Source: an uncultured Neisseriaceae bacterium
GTDB taxonomy: Bacteria; Pseudomonadota; Gammaproteobacteria; Burkholderiales; UBA11063
Assembly: GCA_937952895.1 (NCBI GenBank)
Contig: CALFYC010000234.1
Coordinates: 1-18,847 of the forward strand
Direction: 5' to 3'
Length of the DNA: 18,847 nucleotides
Every line of letters begins with the position of its first letter. Positions within the stretch are counted from its first letter, which is position 1. A model generated the notes under the pieces. That model was not told where the DNA came from. It did not search any database and was given only the letters and a program-made list of their open reading frames with translations. Of this stretch, positions 1-7,907 are shown piece by piece. A program made the translations under genes and the position numbers.

Positions 1-32
1 AAATACCACGAAAATCGTGTTAACGGAAATTT

Positions 33-722
33 CTAGGGTTTGCGGCTACAACCCCGAGTAGAACATTTATTACAAAGTTTTGCTATTTTTTGAACTAATT
101 TATTGGCAAGTAACTTTATTGCTTTCATTCTAGTAGGATTCATCATTGCTCTCATATCTGTTTCAAGAATAAGATTATTATTTTCACTTAATTCTTTATC
201 AATAATTTCTTCTAAATATGTTAAAGATATTATTCCTTTACAGATAAGAATGGATTGATTTTTTAATATTAGTCCATGAGATGGAAATTTTACACTTTTA
301 AGCCATTTTACATAATCATTTGCTTTATAATTTTCTTTAGTTAATATAAACTGATCATAATTTGTATCGAAAAAAAAATCATAATCTGTAATAAATAAGT
401 CCAACTTTTTATCATAAAATAATAACATTTCAGTATCACAGATAGTAGGGATGTAAGGGTGTGGACCAAAAGAACCTTCGCTACTAATAACATAATCAAA
501 ATTAAAAATATTTGCCGCTGTAATAGCTTTTTTCTTTAAAGTTTCATATGCAGATAAATCACGTCTTATTTCGCCACTAAATGTACCAAATTGATCTGTA
601 TTAAAATTTTTAGGTACAACTATTTTACATTTTAAGATATTTTCAAAAGCTGGAGCAATTGATATTTCTTTTTTATGCATGGAGGCTAATAGAATTTTTT
701 TATTTATGTAAAGCTCTAACAT
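33..722 (-). CDS. DUF6671 family protein, probably 3'-truncated or frameshifted
   Basis: This 229-residue protein matches the uncharacterised DUF6671 family as I remember it. The recognisable features are an N-terminal VVPxxFxTDxFGTFxGE stretch (residues about 35-51), a SEGSFGPHP motif (about 81-89), and LETDMRAMMNPTRM followed by a CxxC zinc-ribbon start near the C-terminus (CNKCST). Its biochemical role is unknown. It lies 32 nt after dabA on the same strand and is probably the last gene of the inorganic-carbon operon, so a role connected with DabAB is a guess from context. The ribosome binding site is weak. The family normally continues past the first CxxC with a TPG motif and a second CxxC half. 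Here the frame reads TRGCSRKP and stops. A neighbouring frame reads GVVAANP, which resembles the expected continuation, so a frameshift or a truncating junction is likely. Confidence 0.7.
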   Translation of the reverse strand: MLELYINKKILLASMHKKEISIAPAFENILKCKIVVPKNFNTDQFGTFSGEIRRDLSAYETLKKKAITAANIFNFDYVISSEGSFGPHPYIPTICDTEMLLFYDKKLDLFITDYDFFFDTNYDQFILTKENYKANDYVKWLKSVKFPSHGLILKNQSILICKGIISLTYLEEIIDKELSENNNLILETDMRAMMNPTRMKAIKLLANKLVQKIAKLCNKCSTRGCSRKP

Positions 723-754
723 ATCTTAATCTATTAAAAAGTTAATTCAGTATT

Positions 755-3151
755 TTATACTGGCTCAAGGACTTCTAGATGTATCCATCTACCATTAAAT
801 AGATTAATTAATTGTGGAGATTTATTAATAATTTTTTCAATTATTTGTTTCTTAGCATACACAAAAACGGTCAGTCTTAGGGGTTGATGGACCAATTTAT
901 CTCGATAAAAAATACTTTGCTCAGGTAATCCCATTTTTAAATCACTAAAATTACCCTCCATTACACCAAAGCCACCCAAAATATTATGTATTGCTTTATT
1001 CCCAGCCCCATATAAGTGTTTATCTGTAGTAGAAAAATAATATTGGCTATTAATCCAATGACCAACAATCACTGGAGCATTAAATATAAATGATAATATT
1101 TCCCCTTCTGGATCTAAATCAGGTTCATATGAGTGCAAAAAGGTTCTTCTATCTAAGTTTATATCTTTTGTTATTTTCCGCGGCGCAATTATAAATGCTG
1201 CATTATTTACTAAAGCCATTTCAGGAATTAATTCTGACCAATTTGATTTGCGTTTAGTTACATCTTTTTCTCCATATAATGATAATAATCTTTCTTTGCG
1301 TAACAAGTCACATGCATTATCAATATCATTAATGATTGCTGTAAAAGATTTATACTGTAATTCATTCATTAAATTAAGATTGTAATAATAAAATTTGTCG
1401 ATGGTAGTATTGTGACAAGCACTGACAAAAAATGTTTCTTGAGGAATGTTTATAGCATATTTATCATTTAAAATTTCTCGCACTTGGTTATTATTTAAGC
1501 CCTGACAGAAAGCTATTGCATTGGGAATCCCTCCATTTCCGCCACATGCTCCGCAATCTAGACTTGATTGAAAAGGATTATTTTCACTTTCTGCTACATG
1601 ACCTCCTATTATTACAAATGGTGCAAAATTATCGATTAAACCGATTGATTTTAAAACAAAGCTTGCTTTTTCGGCTATTTCTGATGTGGTAAAACCATTA
1701 GCCGTATCAAATACATTGATACTTGCATCCGTGTAATTTAGATTTTGACCTCTGTTAAATAGTTTATTAATTTTATTTGGAAAAACAGTTTTACAAATTA
1801 GACTTATACTAAAATATATCCCCACCATATCAAATAAAACTAATGGAGCAAAAAATGTATTTTTTACTTTATTTAATGAGGTATATAGATTGTTTTTTAA
1901 ATTGTTTATCCAACGATTTTTTTGCGATATAGATTTATTAATTATTGTAACGTCGGGCTTTACTATTGCTGGACATTGAAAAGAGCATACATTTGTTCTT
2001 TCATCTTGCAATTTAAAACCAATTCCAAAAAAACCTGCAAAGCCAAACGTCTGATAATTATCGATATACTCCAATTTACGTCTAATTCCTTCTGATCGTG
2101 TATCTATACATAAAATTATTTGGCTTTTACATTTTTTAATTTCATTAGATGGTAGAACTAATTTTTGATTTGCAAGCTTAATTTTATTTAAAATATTATT
2201 TTTATATTCTATTTCCAAGGCTCTCTGCCAAATAAGTTTTACGTTTAAGCTGCTCAGTGAAGTATACAAATCATGATAGTTTAATAATTTCTCTTTTATA
2301 CTTTCAATTTGTAAATTATGTGTACTTTCTTTTAGATCGTGATTAAATTTATATCCATATTCAACGGATAATGAGTATTCGAGACTTAACCATATGGCTA
2401 ATACATCATTAATTTGAGCATTTTTATTAATATATAGGTTATCTGGACGTTCTTCTAACCATTTAATTAGACCACACCATCCTAGAATTTTGAAAATTAT
2501 TTCAACAAAATATTGTTCTAAAAAGTCATCTTTAATTTCTAATTTATCAACGAGGTAATTAATTGCTTCAAAGTTGCTCTTAGAGCTAATTTCTTGAATT
2601 GAAGATTTTATATAAGAGTTTTCTATAGCACAATATTCTAACCAAGCTTTATATAGATTATTATTTTTTATTGGCATATTCCATTTTGCTTGTCCTAAAT
2701 CAAAAAAGTCAGCCATAAATTTACTTATTTTTACATGTACCTTATTATTTTCAAGGTAATTCTGATTCCTTTCAATTAAACTACTGATTAAAATACTTTT
2801 ATTATTAGAAATACTATTAATTTCTTGTTCAAGCATTTTCTGTGTTTGTGAGTTAATTAATAAATCAAGCAAGACATTACTATTTAAATCACTTTGAATA
2901 TTTTTATCTTGTAGAAATTCTTGTATGGATGTATTTAAACTATTTAATCCAATTTCGCCTTTAGTGTAAGATTTATGATAGTAATCTAGAGGAAGCGCAC
3001 CATTAATATCAATATATCGGCTTAAATCTGAAATACATTTCTCAAAAGTGTTTTGAGTTAACCCATATAGTGGATTTACTGCAATAAAGCTCCTAAGCGG
3101 CCAATATGTTGGTATATATGTATTGATTTTTAATAGAATTTGCTCTAGCAT
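755..3151 (-). CDS. dabA: DabA, beta-carbonic-anhydrase-like subunit of inorganic carbon transporter (DUF2309)
   Basis: DabA is the cytoplasmic zinc subunit of the DAB system. The known model is that it hydrates CO2 to bicarbonate in one direction, driven by the cation gradient used by DabB. The 798-residue length fits the family. The N-terminal WPLRSFIAVNPLYG motif (residues 17-30) is typical. The carbonic-anhydrase-like zinc site is intact: C348 and D350 in LCIDTRSEG, H518 in IIGGHVAE and C533 in LDCGACGG. These correspond to C351, D353, H524 and C539 of the Halothiobacillus protein. The start ATG follows an AGAGG site that lies just after the dabB stop codon, with only 13 nt between the genes, so the two are surely cotranscribed. 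No damage is seen. Confidence 0.95.
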   Translation of the reverse strand: MLEQILLKINTYIPTYWPLRSFIAVNPLYGLTQNTFEKCISDLSRYIDINGALPLDYYHKSYTKGEIGLNSLNTSIQEFLQDKNIQSDLNSNVLLDLLINSQTQKMLEQEINSISNNKSILISSLIERNQNYLENNKVHVKISKFMADFFDLGQAKWNMPIKNNNLYKAWLEYCAIENSYIKSSIQEISSKSNFEAINYLVDKLEIKDDFLEQYFVEIIFKILGWCGLIKWLEERPDNLYINKNAQINDVLAIWLSLEYSLSVEYGYKFNHDLKESTHNLQIESIKEKLLNYHDLYTSLSSLNVKLIWQRALEIEYKNNILNKIKLANQKLVLPSNEIKKCKSQIILCIDTRSEGIRRKLEYIDNYQTFGFAGFFGIGFKLQDERTNVCSFQCPAIVKPDVTIINKSISQKNRWINNLKNNLYTSLNKVKNTFFAPLVLFDMVGIYFSISLICKTVFPNKINKLFNRGQNLNYTDASINVFDTANGFTTSEIAEKASFVLKSIGLIDNFAPFVIIGGHVAESENNPFQSSLDCGACGGNGGIPNAIAFCQGLNNNQVREILNDKYAINIPQETFFVSACHNTTIDKFYYYNLNLMNELQYKSFTAIINDIDNACDLLRKERLLSLYGEKDVTKRKSNWSELIPEMALVNNAAFIIAPRKITKDINLDRRTFLHSYEPDLDPEGEILSFIFNAPVIVGHWINSQYYFSTTDKHLYGAGNKAIHNILGGFGVMEGNFSDLKMGLPEQSIFYRDKLVHQPLRLTVFVYAKKQIIEKIINKSPQLINLFNGRWIHLEVLEPV

Positions 3152-3164
3152 AATTAATAACCTC

Positions 3165-5417
3165 TTAACTTAATTTTAATAATAACCAACTAGGGTTAAT
3201 ACCATTAAAAGTGCTAAATAAAATAGTAAATATTATAAAAAGATGTTTAATTGGTGAAATCTCAATAACTAAACAGCTTCTATTCTTAGAAGCAAAAACG
3301 TGTTCTTGTAACGCATGAAGAATTGCAATAGCTAACATAATAAAACCAATACCTGTAATTAATAAAAGGATTAAATTGGTATTAGATAATGCATACATAA
3401 TATTTATTTCACTAATAAAGGTTGCTGTTCCTGGTAGTCCAATCCATAAAAATAAAAGTATGCAAAAATACATATTACTAAAATTTAGCGTATTTTTTTC
3501 TAAATTAGTTTTATTAAAAAAATGTAATTGTTTGCTAAATAGCATTTCTAGTGACAAAAATATTAGAGTAGAATTAATTATTTGAAATATCAATAATGCA
3601 TTATTAATTGAATTTATTGCATATAGGCCAATATCTATTAAGGATATTTGTGCTATAAAAATATTCAAATTTAAACGTCTAATATTTAAAGCTCTATTTG
3701 CAGATGCTATTAGAATAATAAAAATTAACTGACAAGCTAATATTATTATAATAGATGGTTTATGAGAAGAAAATCCCAATTTTGTTATATAAATTAAGTA
3801 AAAGATCATAGACAAAAAAAATGCAATTCCAGGAGCTTTTGTAAATCCTACACTTATAAAATCTCCAAATTTACGAAATGGGTTCAACAAGATATTTCTA
3901 TATAACTCCTCAATATATAATTTATTTCTGCTTAAATGATACAAATATAAGTTTAGATTTTTTTTATAAAAAATATTAACTTGAGGTTTTAACCAAATCA
4001 ATATTTGCAGAATTATTATAAAGAATACTGTTAATAACTTATAGTTATCTAGCTTGTTAAACTCAACATTTACATTTTGGATATGAATTAAATCAAAAAA
4101 TGTTGCAGAAAAATAATAATATATTCCTAATAATAAAGCTGCAATTATGACTAGAGTAGTTATTGTCAATATTCTTTGCTCTATATCAATTATTTCACTA
4201 AATATATTTGCCATTGTAAGTGCTATAAAGCATGACGATATTAAAGTTGCATTATTTAAATTATTTGTTTGTAAAAGATATTTATTAAATACCAGAATTA
4301 GGAGAAAAAATATTAACAGTGTTAATGTTTTATTACTAGTTTTCTTTACAATATTATCATTAACTGAAGAATGCTTTAGACTATTTCCTGCACTTAAGAA
4401 TAAAAATGCCTTAAAAAAACCATGTGCAATTAAATGAAAAATTGCTGCAGTATACATTCCTAAACTACATTGAACAACCATAAAACCCATTTGCCCCATT
4501 GTTGAATAGGCTAATTGCTTTTTAACATCGCTTTGCGTTAACATGAAAAAAGATGCAGTTAAAATCGAAATCATGCCAATTGTGAAAATCAAATTGCTAG
4601 TAAAAGGGCTTAAATCAAGTATGCTATGTATTCTTGTTAATAAAAACCCCCCTGCATTTATTACTCCCGCATGCATTATTGCTGAGACTGGGGTTGGGGT
4701 TTCCATTGTATCAGGAAGCCATATGTGAAATGGAAATTGTGCAGATTTAGTCATTACTGCAATAAAAATTAATATCCCAATTACATCTCCTACTTGAAAT
4801 GTGGTAAATGGTAATATTGAAACATTTGTGAGTGAAATTATACAATTAAAGTCAGAGTTGCCAGAATATTTATAGCACAAAATAACAGCTGATAAAAAAC
4901 TTAAATCCCCCAGTCGATTGATGATAAATTTCTTCTTTGCTGCCTTGTTAGCAAAATCATCATAATGATAGTGATTTAAAAGTAAGTATAATGAAAGTCC
5001 AATAAATTGCCATGCAATAAAAGCAGTTAATAAATTCCCACTCATTACCAAAAAAGATACTGCTGCAGTTAAAATTGATAGCTGCGCCATGAATCTACCT
5101 TGAGTGACATCAGAAGAAAGATAATGTGTTGAGTATCTATGAATTATGAAACTTATGAAATTAATAAGTAGCAGCATAATTATTGTTAGATTATCTATTT
5201 GTAATTTTAAAACTAAATTAAGATCATTATTTCTAAAAAATAAGAAAGAATAATTTTTTTCTAATCCAATTTCTTTTATCAAAGCTACCGATAAAAGCAA
5301 TGAAATAAAAATAAACACATTGCTCAACAGATTTGTATTTTCCTTTCTGAAATGATAAATTAAAGTTAATATTCCACCGCTTAGTGGGATAAATGGCAAA
5401 AGAAAAAATAAACTCAT
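3165..5417 (-). CDS. dabB: DabB, NuoL/MrpA-like membrane subunit of inorganic carbon transporter, with extra NuoM-like C-terminal module
   Basis: DabB is the proton-conducting-type membrane partner that docks DabA and energises CO2 uptake. Residues 1 to about 350 are a NuoL-like antiporter core. K224 lies in TKSAQFPFHIWLPD, followed by the DabB-style PTPVSAIMHAGVINAGGFLL (241-260). FHLIAHGFFKAFLF (327-340) contains K336, matching the second-half lysine of NuoL. The usual TM5 glutamate of the WE motif is Q137 here (WQFIG). The protein is 750 residues, while DabB proteins I know of are about 500-570. The excess is a hydrophobic C-terminal part (about 550-750) whose LWIGLPGTATFISE (657-670) and GINPSWLL resemble the last helices of NuoM. 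The start follows GAGGGGG about 8 nt upstream, and the gene begins 42 nt after marR. Confidence 0.9.
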   Translation of the reverse strand: MSLFFLLPFIPLSGGILTLIYHFRKENTNLLSNVFIFISLLLSVALIKEIGLEKNYSFLFFRNNDLNLVLKLQIDNLTIIMLLLINFISFIIHRYSTHYLSSDVTQGRFMAQLSILTAAVSFLVMSGNLLTAFIAWQFIGLSLYLLLNHYHYDDFANKAAKKKFIINRLGDLSFLSAVILCYKYSGNSDFNCIISLTNVSILPFTTFQVGDVIGILIFIAVMTKSAQFPFHIWLPDTMETPTPVSAIMHAGVINAGGFLLTRIHSILDLSPFTSNLIFTIGMISILTASFFMLTQSDVKKQLAYSTMGQMGFMVVQCSLGMYTAAIFHLIAHGFFKAFLFLSAGNSLKHSSVNDNIVKKTSNKTLTLLIFFLLILVFNKYLLQTNNLNNATLISSCFIALTMANIFSEIIDIEQRILTITTLVIIAALLLGIYYYFSATFFDLIHIQNVNVEFNKLDNYKLLTVFFIIILQILIWLKPQVNIFYKKNLNLYLYHLSRNKLYIEELYRNILLNPFRKFGDFISVGFTKAPGIAFFLSMIFYLIYITKLGFSSHKPSIIIILACQLIFIILIASANRALNIRRLNLNIFIAQISLIDIGLYAINSINNALLIFQIINSTLIFLSLEMLFSKQLHFFNKTNLEKNTLNFSNMYFCILLFLWIGLPGTATFISEINIMYALSNTNLILLLITGIGFIMLAIAILHALQEHVFASKNRSCLVIEISPIKHLFIIFTILFSTFNGINPSWLLLKLS

Positions 5418-5459
5418 TCAAATTCCCCCTCAAGAAAAATATTCTTCTTTATAGTTTAA

Positions 5460-5915
5460 TTACTTTAAATTAATGAGAAGTTCCCATTCTTTATTAATAT
5501 TATTTAGAATAGTTTCGATCATATTTTTGAGCATTTGGCATTGTTCATCTGGAATATCTTGTAGACATATGTCAATAATCCTATTCTTTTCGAATATTAT
5601 TTCATTGTAAACTTTAAGAGCTTTGCTAGTTGGTTTGAGATGAGAGAGACGGTTATCTTTTTCATCAATATCCTTATTAACATATCCTGCAATAATAAGC
5701 TTTTGTATTGCTTTAGTAATAGTGGTCTTATCCATTTTCAACTTATAAGACAACTCTTTTAAACTTATACCAGGGTTTTCACATATTCTAGTCAAAAAAA
5801 GAAATTGCCCTCTTTGCAAATTATGGTTTTTACATTTAACTTCATAAATTGAATGTGATTCTCTAGCAATCGTATCGATATCTCTAAGAATATTATTTTT
5901 CAGTTGTAGTTGCAT
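5460..5915 (-). CDS. MarR-family transcriptional regulator, first gene of the dab operon
   Basis: This 151-residue winged-helix protein has the MarR layout. An N-terminal dimerisation helix is followed by a helix-turn-helix (about 49-77, ISLKELSYKLKMDKTTITKAI) and a wing with the signature DEKDNRLSHLKPTSKA (84-99). C-terminal helices close the dimer interface. A GGAGAG site sits 5 nt before the ATG. It is 42 nt upstream of dabB and in the same direction, so it is probably cotranscribed with and controls dabBA and the DUF6671 gene. Two operator-like GTTG-N6-CAA sites bracket the promoter, which suggests autoregulation. The ligand is not evident. Some MarR proteins sense via cysteine, and C28, C45, C117 and C126 are present, but nothing singles one out. 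Confidence 0.9.
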   Translation of the reverse strand: MQLQLKNNILRDIDTIARESHSIYEVKCKNHNLQRGQFLFLTRICENPGISLKELSYKLKMDKTTITKAIQKLIIAGYVNKDIDEKDNRLSHLKPTSKALKVYNEIIFEKNRIIDICLQDIPDEQCQMLKNMIETILNNINKEWELLINLK

Positions 5916-5930
5916 TTGTCTCTCCAGATA

Positions 5931-5944
5931 GTTGAACTTGCAAC
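5931..5944. promoter_or_regulatory. Candidate MarR operator, downstream site
   Basis: GTTGAACTTGCAAC has the form GTTG-N6-CAAC. The wider arms ATAGTTG and CAACCAT match in six of seven positions. It falls at the expected transcription start of the marR-dabBA operon, where a bound repressor would block initiation. Confidence 0.5.
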
Positions 5945-5949
5945 CATTA

Positions 5950-5978
5950 ATTTAACATTATATTAGTTGAAATGTCAA
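5950..5978 (-). promoter_or_regulatory. Sigma-70-type promoter of the marR-dabB-dabA operon
   Basis: On the minus strand a perfect -35 box TTGACA (5973-5978) and a -10 box TTAAAT (5950-5955) are separated by 17 nt. The predicted start lies near 5943, about 28 nt before the marR ATG. Confidence 0.7.
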
Positions 5979-5979
5979 T
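5966..5979. promoter_or_regulatory. Candidate MarR operator, upstream site over the -35 box
   Basis: GTTGAAATGTCAAT repeats the pattern of the downstream site (shared core TAGTTGAA..T..CAA..ATT) 35 bp away. It overlaps the -35 hexamer. Two copies of the same imperfect palindrome around one promoter support a regulatory role. Confidence 0.45.
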
Positions 5980-5992
5980 TATTTTATTTCCC

Positions 5993-6061
5993 GGCAGTGT
6001 CTTAGTTTGAATAATAACCCTTTGATAATAAAATATAGATTTCAGAAACTGATACACTACC
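5993..6061. mobile_element. 69-bp MITE, copy 1, with TIRs and perfect 8-bp target duplication
   Basis: The ends GGCAGTGTCTTAGTTT (5993-6008) and AAACTGATACACTACC (6046-6061) are inverted repeats matching at 13 of 16 positions. TATTTCCC stands immediately on both sides (5985-5992 and 6062-6069), a perfect 8-bp target-site duplication. There is no coding capacity, so it must be mobilised in trans. It sits 14 bp upstream of the -35 box of the dab operon. GG termini and an 8-bp duplication would suit an IS1595- or IS1-like parent, but that assignment is inference. Copy 2 at 14166-14234 has the same length and orientation with 58 of 69 bases identical. Confidence 0.85.
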
Positions 6062-6188
6062 TATTTCCCTTTAAATAATTATTTAAGAGTTGGTAATACA
6101 AATGGGATTAAATTTATAAACAGAATAATTTTAAAGAATAAAAAATATCTTAGAGTATGGTTGAGATTCGAACTTTAAATTTGCTTTG

Positions 6189-7094
6189 CTATAATTTATT
6201 TTGCCATAACTCTCTAAAAATTCTAATTGCTGTATCATGAAACATCAAAAGTTCATTATTAGCTAAATATGAGGGCTTGTTACCCTGTGATTCAACAATT
6301 TTTTGATCTTGTTTCAATATTATTTTATTTGAAATATTAAAAATATAATCAATAACTGGTTTTAGAAACTTTTGATTCAAAAATTTACGGTAAGTGAATA
6401 AATAAAATTTTGTTTTATCATCTTTAATTGGAACAAAATATACAATCAACTTAATTTTATTACTTATATGTAATATCCAAGCATTAGGAAAAATATATTC
6501 AAAAAAAGGATCTTTATTTTCTTCCTTCAAGACTTTTATTTCATTAACATTTTTTATAAATTTTAATTTTTCAGGTATGTGGAAATTTCGACCAATTGTA
6601 TTACTGTGAACAAAAGATAAATGTGTGTAATCCAATTGATTTTCTATACAACGTGTAATATGGCTTTTCCAAATCTTAGTTGTGAATGAATAAGAAAAAT
6701 TAAAATCTTTATATAAAGTTATTAGTGGATCAATTATTAAAGGTTCTTCACTACTACCATAATATAGCCATACCATACCAACCTCTATTTTTACTTTAAA
6801 AACTTTAGTTTTTAAGCCAGGTATTGGCTTATTAAATTCAGGAGCATAGACACATTGTCCATCTTTATTAAATTGAAACCCATGAAATGGACATGTTATA
6901 TTACCATTACAAATCTTGCCTAAGCTTAATTTAGCTGAGCGATGTGGGCAAGAATCTTCCATCACAATAACTTCTTGTTGATTAGATAACCAAACAACAA
7001 TATTTACTCCAAACCTTTCTATAGATATAGGTTTACGTTTAACCTCACTAATAGCCAATATTGCATACCAACCTTTACTAAAAGAATTTGTCAT
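6189..7094 (-). CDS. Rieske [2Fe-2S] non-haem iron oxygenase, alpha-subunit type
   Basis: This 301-residue protein has both halves of a Rieske oxygenase. The N-terminal Rieske cluster site is C49-P-H51 and C68-P-F-H71. The catalytic domain has the mononuclear iron motif NQLDYTHLSFVH, with N152, D155, H158 and H163. D263 in KQDQKIVESQ is a candidate third ligand. The short length resembles single-component-type alpha subunits such as those of the VanA/dicamba-monooxygenase group rather than the ring-hydroxylating dioxygenases of about 450 residues. The substrate cannot be told from sequence. No ferredoxin or reductase gene is nearby, so electrons must come from elsewhere. It follows the DUF302 remnant by 33 nt and may be the last gene of the sulfur-response operon, though its ribosome binding site is weak. 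Confidence 0.85.
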   Translation of the reverse strand: MTNSFSKGWYAILAISEVKRKPISIERFGVNIVVWLSNQQEVIVMEDSCPHRSAKLSLGKICNGNITCPFHGFQFNKDGQCVYAPEFNKPIPGLKTKVFKVKIEVGMVWLYYGSSEEPLIIDPLITLYKDFNFSYSFTTKIWKSHITRCIENQLDYTHLSFVHSNTIGRNFHIPEKLKFIKNVNEIKVLKEENKDPFFEYIFPNAWILHISNKIKLIVYFVPIKDDKTKFYLFTYRKFLNQKFLKPVIDYIFNISNKIILKQDQKIVESQGNKPSYLANNELLMFHDTAIRIFRELWQNKL

Positions 7095-7127
7095 AATTTT
7101 CTAACCAATCATTCTGTAAAACAATAA

Positions 7128-7335
7128 CTACTCATTAAATATATTATTTATTATTATATCCATCTCATTTGTTAATTTAGTGATATTATGATTTTCTAAT
7201 GGCTTAATCATTATGCTAGGTTTTATCATTTCAACCCAAAATTCACCTTTTGCTACCTGTCTAATTACTACGTTACATGGTAAAGGCTCAGGAAATCAGT
7301 TTTTCTTTGAGTTTCTGGCTAAAATTAATTGTCAT
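7128..7335 (-). pseudogene. Remnant of a DUF302 domain gene
   Basis: An ATG with a good AAAGGA site starts a frame that stops after 15 codons (MTINFSQKLKEKLIS). The next frame over, entered at GAGCCT, reads EPLPCNVVIRQVAKGEFWVE and runs to a stop at 7128-7130. The LPCNVVIRQ stretch and the final helix are the C-terminal half of a DUF302 domain (family pattern lpCnVvVr). The middle, about 60-70 residues, is missing, so an internal deletion plus a one-base shift has destroyed the gene. DUF302 genes are common beside sulfur-transfer genes, so it probably belonged to the operon. The ATG lies 14 nt after ygaP. Confidence 0.7.
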
Positions 7336-7349
7336 TTTATATTCCTTTA

Positions 7350-7901
7350 TTAAGTACAGCTTTTATTACGACTATTATTTTTATTAAAAGATAGGAGCAT
7401 TAGTAATTTTGCCATCCCACAAAACCCAGTTATGCCGGCAAAAATAAGACCACATCCTGCAAATATACTAATTATAATTAGATATTTATTAACTAAAAAG
7501 CTCATTAATATCCCAATTAACACTAATATGCCCGTTATGATTTGTACCTGCCGCATTATAGGCAGAGGTGCTTTATTAAATTTTACAACTGCAAAACCTA
7601 ATTGCTTCCAATCCTTAATCCCATCACAAAGAATTAGAACTTCTTCACAATTAATATTTTTGAATAGATCCTCACTCATTCTGGTTCTTGTTCCAGATTG
7701 ACAATGAAATATTAATTGCTTAGTTTTGGATAGATTATTTACTTCATTAATGTTAAACTTTGATAGCGGAGTATTTATTGCGCTAATAATATGTTCATGA
7801 TTATATTCATCTGACTCACGAACGTCGCAAATTAATAATTTGCTAATATCATACAAATTTTTTAATTCTTGTGCATTTATATATTTTATTTTAGCCATCA
7901 T
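7350..7901 (-). CDS. ygaP: YgaP-like membrane-anchored rhodanese (sulfurtransferase)
   Basis: YgaP moves sulfane sulfur, via a cysteine persulfide, at the inner face of the cytoplasmic membrane. Residues 1-105 are a single rhodanese domain with the active-site loop HCQSGTRT (66-73) and nucleophile C67. Residues 114-170 are the DUF2892 part. PLPIMRQVQI leads into two membrane helices, and LIFAGITGFCGMAKLL closely matches my memory of E. coli YgaP. The 183-residue length is close to the E. coli protein (174). The gene begins with two consecutive ATG codons. The second, at 7898, is better spaced from the AGGA site. It directly follows the ArsR-type gene (6 nt between), the same order as E. coli ygaVP. 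Confidence 0.93.
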   Translation of the reverse strand: MMAKIKYINAQELKNLYDISKLLICDVRESDEYNHEHIISAINTPLSKFNINEVNNLSKTKQLIFHCQSGTRTRMSEDLFKNINCEEVLILCDGIKDWKQLGFAVVKFNKAPLPIMRQVQIITGILVLIGILMSFLVNKYLIIISIFAGCGLIFAGITGFCGMAKLLMLLSFNKNNSRNKSCT

Positions 7902-7907
7902 AGTTTC

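Noticed and set aside
7..19. CACGAAAATCGTG short inverted repeat at the left edge as a terminator
   Set aside because: The stem is only 5 bp and no T-run follows on either strand.
6150..6180. A GATTCGAAC word resembling a tRNA T-loop
   Set aside because: The flanking bases do not pair as a T-stem, and no acceptor, D or anticodon arm is present on either strand.
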